64,000 bases of DNA from Emergomyces orientalis. Taxonomy: Eukaryota; Ascomycota; Eurotiomycetes; Onygenales; Ajellomycetaceae. Shown one piece after another: positions 22,800 through 35,383 of this stretch (position 1 is the stretch's first letter; the number at the start of each line of letters is the position of its first letter). Below the pieces are notes generated by a model. It searched no databases and was not told the origin of the DNA. It saw only the letters and a list, made by a program, of their open reading frames with translations. Position numbers and translations under genes: made by a program. Where the stretch lies: contig MOWL01000050.1 in assembly GCA_002110485.1 (NCBI GenBank), forward strand, positions 186,001 through 250,000, in the 5' to 3' direction.

Positions 22800-25700
22800 C
22801 TAATCAACGCTATTCTCCCCGTCCGTCTCTGGAGCCATGGTGGGCGCAGCTGTTGTTGTGTAGCTATTGGTGCCCTGCATAGTCTTCGAACTCTCGCCCC
22901 CCTGGCTTCTATTTTTTGTGTATTTCGCCTTTTGAATAATAAACCCTTTCTCCTCAAGTGGCCGCAGCTTCATGCTTTCCCCATGATAAAACTCGCATCG
23001 AAAGCGAAGATAGCGCTCGCGATCTCTAAACACTGTGATTATATCGCCCGTGTACAGCTTGCCAAAGAGACGCGCATCTTTCGTCGGCGTTTCTTTGCGT
23101 AGTTCCACGTCATTAACCCAGATGCAATTGCTCGCCTTGGTAGAGAGGATAGCCATGACACCGGGGATTTTCGTCCAGTCTTCACCCGCTTCGATACGCG
23201 ATTCGATCGATGGTGCCCAGAATGTGAGTTCGAGAGCATAGGCGGGGATCCGGCTGTCCATAGGATCGGAATAACGAACATTTACCCTTGGCCCTCGGCC
23301 CCATGATGTCATGCGTGATTCGAGGTGGAGGGATGTGTCAGTGATCGAGCCGGGGAGTGAGATAAGTGCTCCGAAGGGGGGAGTGCGTTTTGTGGTCTTT
23401 TCGGAACTTGTAACTTTGGGTGTGGATCGCGGATTCGCCTCGGTCACCTCATATGGGGCGTTCGAACCATCGAACCGTGAGACTTCTTCTCCGGTCCGCT
23501 CGTCGATAGTGGTTGCAAGCTCGAGGAGATGTTTCGGGTCAAATGATTTTGAGGTTTGTTCGCGCACAAGACGACATGGATTAGCCGGGTTTTTGGGTGC
23601 GGCTTTCGGGGTGGGGAAAGATCCCTGGCCAACCGATCTTTGATGCCCTTGGTTAGTACAGTCGATGCCGTTAAAATTTTCGCTCGAACATTTTCTCTTA
23701 GGGTCGTGGCCGCTAGTTTTTGATTCCCGGTTTTGGGATGACGGTGCATTACCTGCGGAAGATTCCGGAGTAGTTGGGTTGTTGCTATTGGGGGTTGTGG
23801 AGATTGGTGATCTGCCGTCAGGAGATTCCATATGCAACTGGCCCACCATTGATTCCGCCCCCATTAAGCTTGGCGCAGAAGCCCCTCGTTCTAATCCGAT
23901 AGGAAGCTGTTGATGGTGCATCTGTGCAGGATTGTCCATACTGCTGAAACTTTCTGACGATTCCATCCCTGAGGAAGGGTCATCGTAACCATCCTCATTT
24001 TGGAAACGAGGTCGAAGGTCAGGCACTGCTTCTGATTGATTAATGTTTCCTTCAAACGCACAAGAACTCCGCAGAGCAGGCCCTGTTATCTCCCCGAAAA
24101 GACGTGGCTGTGATGACTGAGCTGCTTGGGCATTGGTACTGTCGGACAGGTCATAGCTGTCAAGATTTGGTAACGAAGGATATGTGATTATAGCTGGAAC
24201 TTGGGCCATTACAACTTGTTCGCTTGTATCCTCAGGGTAGTAGGAAAGCCGCTGTCTTTTGACGTCATTGTGATCGGTGGGCGTCTCGTCTTCTCCCTCT
24301 TCATCCTCCTGGTCTTCAATTTCTTCATCTAAATCCTCGTCAAAATTATCATTGAGATGAAGGCCCGAGGCGTCGAGCCTTTCTGCTTCTTCATCTTCGT
24401 TGACCTCACACACAGCAGTCAAAGTTGTGTCAACGTCTTGCACGTCAGGGCCGTCGAATTGCGAGTAGTCGAATTGGTCTGGAAGGTTAACGATCCACGG
24501 GTGCTTGAAGCATTCGGGCTCCTTGGGTCTAGCTCTCGGATCGCGATTAAGAAGCTTTGAGACAAAATCAACGCCATCTGAAGATACTCCAGTGTTTCGA
24601 AGCAAGTCGTAATCTGCTTCGGTTGTCATGATACTGCGCAGCATTGTTGCACCTCTATCATCTCCTCGGCCAACGTATGGCGCTGTTCCGCAGAGAATGT
24701 GAAATATCACGGCGCCAAAGGACCACATATCGACCGATTGGTCGTACGGGGATGTTCTAGGCACTCTGATGACCCTCAATTAGCATGGGTGTTCTAAATG
24801 TAGTAAAAGATACGAAGCAAACTTACGGATCAACAGCACGTCGCCTTTTCCTTGCTTCTCCTCTCCGATAGTTGTCATACTCAGGATAAACTTCGGGGGC
24901 ACAATACAATAGAGTCCCACAGAACGTTTTCATGAAGGATTCTTCCTGGGTGACCTTGGAGAGTCCAAAATCCGATAGCTTAACACACAAGGGGTCAAAC
25001 GACTGGACCAAAATGTTGTCGGGTTTAATATCGCGATGTGTTATCTTCCGCCTGTGGAGGTATTGAAGGGCGTGCAAAATTTGTCGTGAAATCGTTTTCA
25101 CTTGCTCCTCGGCAAGGTGATGACACTGATTTAGATAGGCGGATAATTCGCCGCCGGGAACATACTCCATTATGATGTAAATCCAGCGATTATCGTGGTC
25201 GTGATAGTCCCTGAATTCAACGATATTCGGCTACATAGTGGTTAGCTTCCACAGACAAGTGATCTCATGCGGAGCACGGTTCGAACCGCGAAATCGACAG
25301 CAAGCAGGATGAAAACGGCTAGAGTGATGAAAGATAGATAATAGGGAGGGCTTACATGTCGCAATCCGCTCATGATCATCATCTCGTTGTTCACTTTGTG
25401 ATCTGAAATGTTATTTTTCATCAGTCGCCGTTTGTCGAGCTCCTTGCAAGCATAGACCATGCCGTCATTTTTCGTTGCAAGTTTGTAAACGGTGGCGAAC
25501 GCCCCTTTACCAATCTGCCCGGTAACATTATATTTAGAACCACCATTCCAGTGCATCCCATGAGTATGTCCGCCCTGTTGAGGGACAATGAGGTAACCAT
25601 CCCGCTGGGCCACCTTTCCGGGTTTTCCTCTGCCGTCGTCAACTTTTTTGCATGCATTCTGTACACGATTCATGTATTGAATCACGTTCTGCGTGTACTG

Positions 25701-26285
25701 ACGTTCAAAACCATCCCGAGGCGGAATACGGACAATGAATTTGATGCCAGGTGTCGAATCATTCGCCACGTGAATGATAGAGCCAGGGATAAGCATCTGT
25801 GTGGAGGAAGAACCATATTTATTATCTTTCCGAACAACTTTGTCATCTACAAGGGTTCCATTAGTTGAAGTATCTTGCAGCATCAAGATATTGTCGCGCG
25901 TCAGATAGATCCGAAAGTGTACATTTGAGATCTTCTTTTCGCTATCGTCCCGAGCGAGGACTACATCGCAACGATTCGGATTGCGACCGAAACAAAAACC
26001 CATACTTATATCTTTTACAGGGGATGAAAGTCTCAAAGCGATGTCGCCGGGAGAGCTATTGGGAAGTCCGGTGTCGTATTCCAGATCGACCCTTTGTAAG
26101 ATATGGTGTGGGCCGAACCGAGCAGTCGCAGTTACAGCATTGTGGGCAGCCAAGGAGTTAGGATGTAAAACACATATAATGTCAGGAACATCTTGTTCCT
26201 CCAGGCCGGAGTTGTTTAGCCCTATCCGCCGTGGGTCGGCATATGGCTGTGTTGAATGTTGCGTTGGTTGCGTAGGTTCATCCAT
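22800..26285 (-). CDS. RAD53: Checkpoint kinase Rad53/Chk2-like, two FHA domains
   Basis: Exons 26285-25356, 25230-24827 and 24765-22800 encode 1099 residues. Donors are GTAAGC and GTAAGT; acceptors are TGTAG and ATCAG. It is the DNA-damage and replication checkpoint effector kinase. FHA1 spans about residues 95-175, with GRN at 100-102, S120-x-x-H123 and N142-G143. The kinase domain runs from 252 to about 530. It has GQIGKGAFATVYK, Lys281 in YACKEL, HRDIKPDN with Asp377, DFGLSK with Asp397, and the GTLLYCAPEVY activation segment. An acidic, disordered linker follows. A second FHA-like domain lies at about 905-1050, with WGRGPRVNVRYSDP and NCIWVND. The N-FHA, kinase, C-FHA order is that of Rad53 rather than metazoan Chk2. 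It is longer than yeast Rad53 (821) because of the linker. Confidence 0.93.
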
Positions 26286-29200
26286 TGTGAAAAGGCTTCA
26301 AGGAGGTTCAGAAGAAAATCCTCCGGCTGCGAGGTGAAGGGGAAATGAGGGTACAATAGAGCCTTCGCGGATATTTCAACTTGATGAAAGTGAGCGGATA
26401 TCCTCACTTAAATATACGAAATGGGACTGTGTACAGGTGTGATTCATCAAAACCGTCCAGCAGGCTGAAGAACGCGCATGCTCTGCTCGCTTGGTGCTGC
26501 CTTCGGAAAGTTATCTGAAATAAGGATTACCTTTCCTGTAAGGAAGCTGTACGTTGGCGGAGATTGAGTGCCGTTTGTTCGCCGAAGACACTTTGCTTTA
26601 GCGTCGGATGAATGTTGTCACAAAGTGTTCTAACTCCAGTCGCAAGGCGAAGTGAGACCCTGCATTACAAGCCGTCAGTTTTCGAAGGTGCTAGAAATTT
26701 TGAAGGCAAAGTACGGTGCGGAAAATGCAGCTCCAAACGGGAAGGTTTTGTTGTCTGTTGCCGAGGACATGTGTATAAATTTGAGATATTCCCGAAACAT
26801 CACATCACCCCGCCAACGAATATGCCCGATATGCCTCCAATAACAAATCACCAAAGGAGAAAAGATCCACAGTTTGGTAGCCCAAGGCTAAGGTTGGCAA
26901 AGCTTACCGTTGCTCTACAAGCGGCAATGTAACTCCTGAAGTAGATCAACAAGAGATATATTTGCGATAGGCAACAACAAGGCAGCTAGATGCGCGGCTG
27001 TGGTGGGCTGCCTTCGCACTAAGGGCTCGAGTCACACGCGTTGCGGAATGTCCAAGCCAATGATTATAAGTAGAAGTTCGCTTGACGGGGGTTGTCGATG
27101 TGGAATCAATGCGAGAAGGGGCGAGAAAGTTGCAGCCAAGGGATTTTTTGTCAAACGACGTTGATATCACCAATATCACCATGTAGTTGTTGATTTCTGC
27201 CTGAACACCTCAGGCTTTCAACATGCGAAACCGGAGGCTCTCAAGAGCAACCAGGCATCATAAACCAGTATTCTAATAACCCAGTATTCTCATGTGCTTT
27301 GCGGGAGATGCCTTGCGGGAGACGCTTTATGAGCTATTTTGCAATCCGAAGGCACGGGCATTGGCGAGTAGTACGAGAGCGGGCTACTGGAGTGCGTGAA
27401 ACAAGCAGTGTTGATTAACCTGATAAACAATGCATGATTTCCATCAGTCGACAATGCACATGGCTTATAATAGAAAGAGAGCATGTTCCAGGAGCGCAAT
27501 CTCTTAAGCTTGACTTACCTGTACCCATGGAATGGGAGCTGTTTCCCCGATAACACAGAGCCGAGGGAACCCACAAGAGAGGGTAGTTAGGTCGCAAACT
27601 AGACGAGTCCAGCACGCAAGTTACCTCTGAAGCAGCAGAGTGATTGCGAGAGATCTAGACCCGCGAACAGTATTTCCTGGGTGAGACTGGCAAACACAAT
27701 GACCATGAGATGCTCGGTGTCCAGCAGTGCCCACAGCAGTTGCTGTCAGGCCTCTCGGAATGGCGGCGTTAGGATAATCCTGGCATGCCCCAGGCATCAA
27801 TCTGGCCCGTGCACTGCTTAGGCATAAAGTTCCCGGCCCGAGTGGTTCCTGAAGCTAAAATCCTGCGCTTTGCCAGATGCGGGGCCGAGAGGCTCTGCCG
27901 CCGCTCCCGGGGCCTCGTTCCCGAACCAAACAGCTTTCAGGCATCAAGAGATTGAACATGGCAGGAGTCACATATCATTTGGGTGTGTAACTCTTTTGCC
28001 TTCCTGCCTGATCCGCTGGGCATCCTGGGATCACAGCCTTGGAAATGATCTACCACCTATTGGACCCCGCTTATTTCATGAGTCACTCGGGTATGAGATT
28101 CGCTTGGAACTCACTTGGGCTATCCCACGTGGCGGACAAAGCCATCGGCAAATGCTGCCAACGTTTCACGCTGCGGAAAACCCAGGCAGTTGGCCCGTCA
28201 TGGCCGCCTGTTTCAAAACGTCTGGTGCTGAGAATCAAGCTAGCACACGCTCACCCAAGGAGCTGAGTTCGGAAACATCCACATGAGCAAAACTGCCGTG
28301 TATACAGGCGACCTCGGGCGCTGGTCACCAACCCGCCGCGAGTGAGAGTTGTCGTTACAAGGTAAAAAGCGAACTAGCAACTCTTTGAGAAAGCCTCCAA
28401 GAAAATGCGTCCATATTTTAAGGAGCTTCTTATATGATGTTAAACCAGACACTCGCAACATCACTAGGAGGGTTTAATCCGGAGGGGAAAAAGAAAGATT
28501 TGTTAAATTCAACGATGCACTTTAGAAAATCCCTTTTCCTTTCCACAAGGCTTTTTAATAATCCTCTGCTCTTCCCTATCCATTGCCAAATTTAGCTCTC
28601 TAGGAATTTACCGGACCTACCGTTGTCGAATTAGAGCTTCATGTTGTGTAACCAGTGGTGGACAAATCTATGTCAGTTACGGAAGCTGGAGAGCTCCGGA
28701 TAGACACCGATGAACGGGAAAGAGGGTTTCATTGTCCTCAGAAGTTTTCAATTATCGCCACTTACCATCCTAGCATAAAAGACATATGCTCATTGCATTC
28801 GTATGTATAATACCCAATACAGATTTTCTGGACATGCCAAACCCACATTCAGGACATACAATCAATTGCACGCCTGCTTACCTCTACTGGTTACCTATCG
28901 CGGGAAGGGTTGATCGTTGTATCCCATTTAGCACGTTTGCATGATATGAAAGTATCCCCACGCGAGTTTACGAACTGTGCGGGAATACCCAGGATATAAT
29001 ACGATTCGGTTTCCTCGAGAAAACCCGGAGCTGTCAACACGTCTTAATCAGCCAGCCTGCTAAACTTCTGGGGATGGCGTCTTCGAGCTGCTTAAAGTCT
29101 ACACAATGAAGGAGCAAACCTTCAATGGTCGATATCTCGACTTGCCGAAACTGGTTGACCTTTGGATCGGTTTTATCGAAATGGATTATTCGATCCGAGT

Positions 29201-30699
29201 TTGTAATAATTGTTCATACATGTTTACCGTGGTGTAACTTGTACACTTTTTGAACGTTGGACTATTTCGTTCGCATCACTTAGCCAGCGTCGACCAAATA
29301 TGATATTCTGTGACTGTTCCCAGATCCCAAGGGACAAAATGAAACGTTAAATATTTATGACGAATCCTGAAGGTTGATTCCCGGGCAGTTTCCATTCAGT
29401 TTGTTTTATTTGCACAGATATTATAGCTTAGTTTGGATATATATACCATGTTCCCTTCCAGCTTGAAAATTCTATCAATTTACTCATGTTCACGTTTTCC
29501 ATCATTCTTTTACTCCAGATTTTGGTTTATTATTTCGGTACATGAAATCGTCATTTCCGACATGGACTCCTACTCCTCACAGAACCAATGAGAGCCCCAA
29601 ACTATTACCGATAACTTATAGGCCCAGACAGGCTAGTCATCCTACTCGTGGAGGTGTACAGAATACCTGAAGAAGGAGAGAGAAAAAAAGTCTCGCTACG
29701 ATTTCGATGTATGTTTCTCCAACTTAGTTCTATTTATTGAGTTCTGAAAACATGACTCTAATAAAAATCTAAGGCGACAATAAGCCAATATATAATTTAC
29801 CCTTCCAAAAAACTTCACGACCCCCCAACCCTTACAGAAGTGAGTAGCCTGCAGACGAATTTCCATTTCTTTACTTCTTCTTTATTCCTCTTCTTTTTAT
29901 CGTTTGGTTTTAAAATCCTTCGGCTAATCCTTTACAGGCCCAAATAACATCTTGTTGCGCGTGTCCAGCGGAGTAACAGGACTATTGAAATAGGTGGCAT
30001 GGGTTTGAGGGTCAATTATGGATATTGCGATTGACGAAAAAAGAAATGCTGGGCGGGTTAGAGTTTTTTTCGTTTTCGTGAAACACAAGGCTGCTAAATG
30101 CAATTGTTTTATTGAATATTTGCAGATGAAGCAACACCCTTGTGATAGGTTAACAAAGAGCTGCGGCTGCAACTATGCAGTCAAGAAGTGAATGTATTGA
30201 GAAGATATATCTGCGATTGAAAACTATAGCAATGAGATTGATGTGATTATGATTGAATAATAGACAGAGTAATAACATGGTCAACTCTGATTTGGTGTGT
30301 GGAAATTCCCGCAAATGGGATTTTGTCTGAAAGGAATATGAGAATAGTTTCAAATTCGGTGGATTTGCATCAGATATGAACAAATTGTGTCCGTTCAACA
30401 GAAAGGTCATTGTTTTAACATTTAACAAAGCATTGCGGAATGCTCCGTACATGTAGCTGTGCAGACTCAGTTGAAGCCCATCCAATCCATCCATGGATAG
30501 ACAAAGACGCGTGTTAGTCAGCGGGAAATGGTCTTGGCATCAACCCTTCCTGTTTATCAAAAATTCACGCATCAAAGGAGAATTCGTATTGAAGAACTTA
30601 ATTCCAACAAAGCGTATAAAGATGAATGGATGAATGGTTATACATACCAGTATCAAAAAAGGGTGGAAAAATATACATATTATACTCTTGCTCGACTTA
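26286..30699. other. 4.4-kb stretch without a convincing gene
   Basis: Between the kinase start and the Mis18-like gene I find no exon set that I can support. Frames of up to about 140 residues occur at 27870-28286 and 26612-26932 but lack domain-like content. The part 28465-29920 is almost free of open frames. The base composition of 26500-28400 is less AT-rich than other gaps, so non-coding transcripts or very diverged genes cannot be excluded. Confidence 0.45.
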
Positions 30700-32644
30700 A
30701 TGGCTGCCAACCCCATCATCACCTCAGCGGCCTCTCTCCTGGTTCCTTGGAAGGCCTCCGAAACAGTAACTTGCCATTGCCGTAAATGCGACACTCTCTT
30801 AGCAATTGCTCCGAATTTGTGGACCAGCCGATATCCCTATTTATACACACCCAGTTCAATATGCGTGTTTGACAACAGCATCTTTTCCGCGCCGTTTTCC
30901 GAACCCCACCCAACCGAGGGCGGGCAACAGCAGTCAATTGTTTGCAAACACTGTTTGGAAACTGTTGGCTACGGTCTCCAGAAGGACATGTTTAAGGATG
31001 GGTTTCCGTAAGTTGAAACTATTACGAGGTTTAGTCTGTCATTATATAGTAACATCCTCAAGGCAGTTCAATTTCTTTTGGTCCTCTCATTCAATCAACC
31101 TAAGGGATATCACTAGTAGAGATCTAGTCCCGTCCCACTTTGACGGTGTAATGAGTGAACCATCTTTGGTAACCTCAGGTCCCAATACCTGTGAGCCGAG
31201 CCGTCATCAACGACAAATAGATGGCCTATCCGACAGTAAAAACAACGAAGGACATAATCTTACCATTCCTTCAGCCAAAGCCACCTCCGACGAAATGCAT
31301 CTCATGGACACCGAATGGAGGCAAACGATCAGTTCTCTACAGGATGAGATTCGTTATCTAACAACAGCAATCGTATCAATAAATCAAACACCACAAGTAC
31401 CACGTGATGGGTATGAACTAATTGCCACGGCGTTGAGAGAAGTTAGAGCAAAAGGGATTGAAATAGAAGTGCTGAAACAGGAAAATCATTCTCTACGGCA
31501 TAAATCCAAGCAGTTTGAAAATATGCCGTTAATGCGGATTGAGCAAACCTCTACCTTTAATAACCGCTCTTCTGCCGCGCCTCCGGACGCAGTTAGTCAG
31601 ACTGCAACATGGGATCAAAGAGGTCATCCCTTGGCTTTGAATTCTGGCGGGAAACGCCCCTTCCGGGACGAAATGTCTCTGGCAACGAACGATAGAAATT
31701 CACAGTTACCTGATGCCGAACGCAGCCAACGCATTTCGAACGGGCATAGTTTGGCAACGAGCGCAGCCTCTCAACTTCCTGATAATTCACAGTCGACCCC
31801 TGTCTTTTCCAATAAAACTCCCCATGAAACTACAAATTCTGACACCGATGAACTTGCTCAACCATGGCAGGCTCCAAAATATCAAAAATTATCGGTCAAC
31901 GTGAATTGTAGTGAGAAGAGCATCCCGTCCAATGCAATTGCTTCCCCCATAAGCCAAAACCAACATCAAGTGCTCGAACCAAGCCAAGCTACCCAAGAAA
32001 ATCCAGCTCGACCAAGCAAACGGCGCAAACACAAATCTCCCGCGAAGACATTTCGTGAACGACCGAGAACTAAGTCCTTACCGGCAACAGCATCAGCGAC
32101 AAAGATACCCTTACGGAAGTCGGATTCAAACAACGCAATAGCAGAAAAGCCACCCACTCCTACAGGGCCCCTTGAACTCCCAACAGCAGGCGAGTCACAA
32201 ATCCAGGACAGACCACAACCCAGGAAAAGAGCAAGAAGAGCCAGCGCGCGACTCTCAAGGCGCTCCTCCCTTGCTCCTCCAGGCCATGAAAATTCTTCAC
32301 GGCCCATCACTGAACCGAATCAGGCCCACTTAGCGGAAAGTCCGACATTGTCAATACAGGTTCGTGAACTACGAGAAAGTCCGCCCCATCCAGCTTCAGA
32401 CATCGACGTCCCCCGGAAAACGACCCCTAATTCTCAAAGTGATAGCGACAACGCACCGCTTGATCGGGAGAATTCGCACCCTGTTGGCAACGAACAACCA
32501 GGAGAACCTGCTCAAAAGACATCAAAATCCAAAAATCCTCGCGATTCGGCTCGTGAGAAACGTAAAGCTCAAATCACAGCCCGGGATTCACTCGCAAAAC
32601 TGGCCATGCAGAGAGAGGAGGCGCTGGAAACGGCTGCACATTAA
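30700..32644 (+). CDS. Mis18/Yippee-type zinc domain protein
   Basis: Exon 1 is 30700-31007 (donor GTAAGT). Exon 2 starts at about 31117 and ends at 32644, giving about 611 residues. Three acceptors (before 31105, 31117 or 31120) all keep the frame, so the junction may move by a few codons. The N-terminal domain has CRKC at residues 27-30 and CKHC at 82-85, about 52 residues apart, with a beta-rich core (SSICVFDNSIF). That is the layout of the Mis18/Yippee zinc fold used in CENP-A loading at centromeres. A coiled coil follows (EWRQTISSLQDEIRYLTTAI, REVRAKGIEIEVLKQENHSL). The rest is a long, basic, Pro/Ser-rich tail with KRRKHKSPAK and RKRARRASARLSRRS. A centromere role is inferred from the domain alone; other Yippee-fold proteins are possible. 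Confidence 0.68.
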
Positions 32645-33175
32645 AAAAAAGAGAAAGAAAAGAAAAGAAAAACAGAGAGGAAGTAAGATTTGAAATGCGA
32701 GGAGCTGCGCAAAATCGGGTTAAGGGATTTCGCTGTGTGTACCTGTCATTAAATATGCTTTCGGCAAAGCTTATATAAATACTGGATATAAAAACTTGTC
32801 AAAATGGGACGTTTATGATTCTTCAATCCTCCCATCCATCAATAAACTACTTATAGGTTGGCCAAATTTCTAACCTTCGGCACTCCCGGTACAAATCTAT
32901 GCAGTTTGTCAAATCTTTACAGTGAGTATTAATTACCTTGCCACAACAGCGTTGAAATCGGTGATGTGATCCTCTCGATTCTCGCATCAATACCTAGGTA
33001 GTGTTGAGATTATATACGCCCATCCATAGCTCATTTTGGCTCTAATTCTAGCGTCCCGTGTCTAGCATATTAAACCGCATATATATATATATATTTATGG
33101 AGTTGTTATTTCCAGGTGTTTAAGTAGGACAATAGAAGAAAATATTGAACTAAGACAAGAAATAAAAGCACCCAG
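32645..33175. other. Convergent intergenic region
   Basis: This is the gap between the 3' ends of the Mis18-like gene and REX1. It has a purine tract (32645-32692) and a TA repeat near 33080-33096. No gene seen. Confidence 0.5.
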
Positions 33176-35383
33176 CTACTTTACAGTCATGAATCCGCAC
33201 CCCTCCCTGGCCGCCTGACAAGCCCTTTTCAGCGCTTGTTCCTCAGTATCCGTCCATTTCACGCTGAGTTCATCCCACGGTTTCTGGCTGCGAAACTCCT
33301 GCATGTAAATCTTATGTAACTCTTGGAGGCGGGAAACCTCCCTCGGGTCACCGGTGCCCGAGTATACCATGAACAGCGTACATGGAGGTAAGGAATCAAA
33401 TATTTTCTCAATACAGGAGACTGTTTTCGCAACGGCGGAGGCTAGGCGCTTGGCATCCGAATCGCCATTTTCCGGTGTAGCTTCATCACTCGACGGGTCG
33501 ACAAGGGCTTCGGTTGGGATTGCGGCGGACTCGTTTACTTTCATCAGGTCAGGGATTCTGTTGCACCAACCGCGGAAGACTTCTAGTTCACGTAGGCGTG
33601 CCCAGGTAAAGTCTACGCCGCCACCCGGCACCAAGTGGCCGTCTCCATCACCATTTACAGCGCGGCTCACGGCAGCAACCACTTCGTCATCATTTCTGCA
33701 GCCCAAGGCAACTGTCGCTTGAGATCCGAATCCTCGTTCTGGACTACCCCAATCAACAACAGCCCCCGTTCGACCTTCTTTTTCTGCACCACTAACAGGT
33801 TTCCCTGGGGCTGTGGCTCGGGAAAGTCGGCGAAATATGCTTTCATTAAAAGCATCACTTGTTCCCCACCGCTCACCCTTCTCGCACTTCTGCTTCACGA
33901 GTTCGAGCACGGCTCGCGCGTCTTCGATGGAGTCATGCCCGGCCTGTCCCTTTTGGATTTCCTTACCGAGGTATTTCTGCGATAGCCATTTCAAGCTAGA
34001 TTTCAAGGGGGGTCCGCGAGGGTGGGGGTAGATCATTGAGGTGTCGATTATAAACGGATGAGTTAACTTGAGGGCGGACATATCGGAGTTTAGAGAGTGT
34101 CCAATTAAAATTGTATGAGGGGTTAATACAGATAGCAATTTCTGTTGGATGTCGGGCAAACATGTGGTCACAGGTTCTAGCATTTCTTTCGTTATCCCAG
34201 AGAAGCGTGTCAGGTAGTCGATGATAGGTTTCTCCGGTTTGACCAATTCGTCCAGAACCACTTCGCCATCCCACGAGACAAGGCTGACCCGCGTGAGCTC
34301 TGAAGATCCCCCTTCAGTGATGCACATTTCACAGTCTAGGGAGAGTATTTCTCGCCCCGCTGTTATGCTACCCAGTTGGATATCATTCTCTGGCACTGCG
34401 CCATCGGAATACTTGTCAACTTTAGTGTCTACCCAACCGTTTTCAGGAGACTGTCCCAAAGAGGTGCGAAGATCCGCATTAGAAGAAGCATCTTTGGGAT
34501 TATCGAATAATGCGGGATGCAATACGTAATCATTATCCCTTAAGTCGTTCAAGGAACTAATAAAGGTTGTAATTGGCGTCCTTTTTGATGCCCAGTTGCC
34601 TCCTCCACGAGGAGGCTTCGGGCCCTTGGATTCATTTGTCTCTTTTGACTTAGGCAAAGCAGACAATAAAATGGCTTGCAGTGGTGAGTGCACTTTATTA
34701 TATTTTGTGTCTCCCGGGGATTTAACAGGCCAAACATGGGGAAACATACCAGCTAGCGGTTTGAGTGGGTCGGGTAGCTGGTCTGCGGAAAGAGGTTTTG
34801 GGTTGAACTGCGCTGGGCTCGGAACTGGGGGGAGGCCATTTCTCCACCTGTCAAATTCACCCGTACTTTCCTCGCTAGGGCGAACTTCGCTCCATTCGCA
34901 CTCAGGTTTCTGCGTCGTAGAATGGTTGGCATCAGTCGCATCTGATGCGGGATCATGATGCTTAACAGATACTAATGGCACAGTCCCATCAAACATGCCA
35001 ATCTCCACACCAGGGACCATTAGCACGACCACTTTCCTGACGTGACCAGAATGTTTCATTGAAATCCATTGTGGTGCGATGCCATCACCCAAACAATAAA
35101 GGAGTAGACCTTGTAAATCTGCGATTCTGATAGAAGATTGCAATCGTCCTTCAATATAGGTTAGAGTTGGGTACTTGGTTTTCTCGTTTCCTGCTCTTTT
35201 GCGCTTCTTCATTGGTGCGGTTTCAGGTTTTTGAGCTGTATTGTTGTTATCCTTGCGAAGCATCAAAAGAGTCTCAGCTAAACCAAACCCATTGTTGTTT
35301 TGGCGAGTAGGGGATGTGCTGGGGCTGACATTTGCGCTGCTCACGAATGACTGCTCGTGTTTACGTTTCCTGCCAGAGGTCAT
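33176..35383 (-). CDS. REX1: RNA exonuclease REX1/RNH70-like, DEDDh family
   Basis: This single-exon gene encodes 735 residues. The exonuclease domain shows all DEDDh elements. ExoI is SLDCEMC with Asp350 and Glu352. ExoII is LIGHSLNSDMSAL with the conserved Asp. ExoIII is HDSIEDARAVLEL with His and Asp five residues apart. The N-terminal region (KYPTLTYIEGRLQSSIRIA, then LLLYCLGDGIAPQW) is typical of fungal Rex1/Rnh70 proteins, as is the nuclear basic start (GRKRKHE, KKRKRAG). In yeast this enzyme trims 3' ends of 5S rRNA, tRNA-Arg and 5.8S precursors. The C-terminal part (about 510-735) includes CTLFMVYSGTGDPREV, as seen in fungal homologues. Strand and 3' end converge on the Mis18-like gene. 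Confidence 0.9.
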   Translation of the reverse strand: MTSGRKRKHEQSFVSSANVSPSTSPTRQNNNGFGLAETLLMLRKDNNNTAQKPETAPMKKRKRAGNEKTKYPTLTYIEGRLQSSIRIADLQGLLLYCLGDGIAPQWISMKHSGHVRKVVVLMVPGVEIGMFDGTVPLVSVKHHDPASDATDANHSTTQKPECEWSEVRPSEESTGEFDRWRNGLPPVPSPAQFNPKPLSADQLPDPLKPLAGMFPHVWPVKSPGDTKYNKVHSPLQAILLSALPKSKETNESKGPKPPRGGGNWASKRTPITTFISSLNDLRDNDYVLHPALFDNPKDASSNADLRTSLGQSPENGWVDTKVDKYSDGAVPENDIQLGSITAGREILSLDCEMCITEGGSSELTRVSLVSWDGEVVLDELVKPEKPIIDYLTRFSGITKEMLEPVTTCLPDIQQKLLSVLTPHTILIGHSLNSDMSALKLTHPFIIDTSMIYPHPRGPPLKSSLKWLSQKYLGKEIQKGQAGHDSIEDARAVLELVKQKCEKGERWGTSDAFNESIFRRLSRATAPGKPVSGAEKEGRTGAVVDWGSPERGFGSQATVALGCRNDDEVVAAVSRAVNGDGDGHLVPGGGVDFTWARLRELEVFRGWCNRIPDLMKVNESAAIPTEALVDPSSDEATPENGDSDAKRLASAVAKTVSCIEKIFDSLPPCTLFMVYSGTGDPREVSRLQELHKIYMQEFRSQKPWDELSVKWTDTEEQALKRACQAAREGCGFMTVK

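Noticed and set aside
25231..25300. tRNA-like segment with GTGGTTAGC and GGTTCGAACC
   Set aside because: It lies in a well-supported intron of the RAD53-like gene, the spacing and acceptor stem do not pair, and no clover-leaf can be drawn.
27870..28286. 138-residue plus-strand frame in the 4.4-kb gap
   Set aside because: Two overlapping frames compete, residue use looks random, and no splice extension gives a domain.
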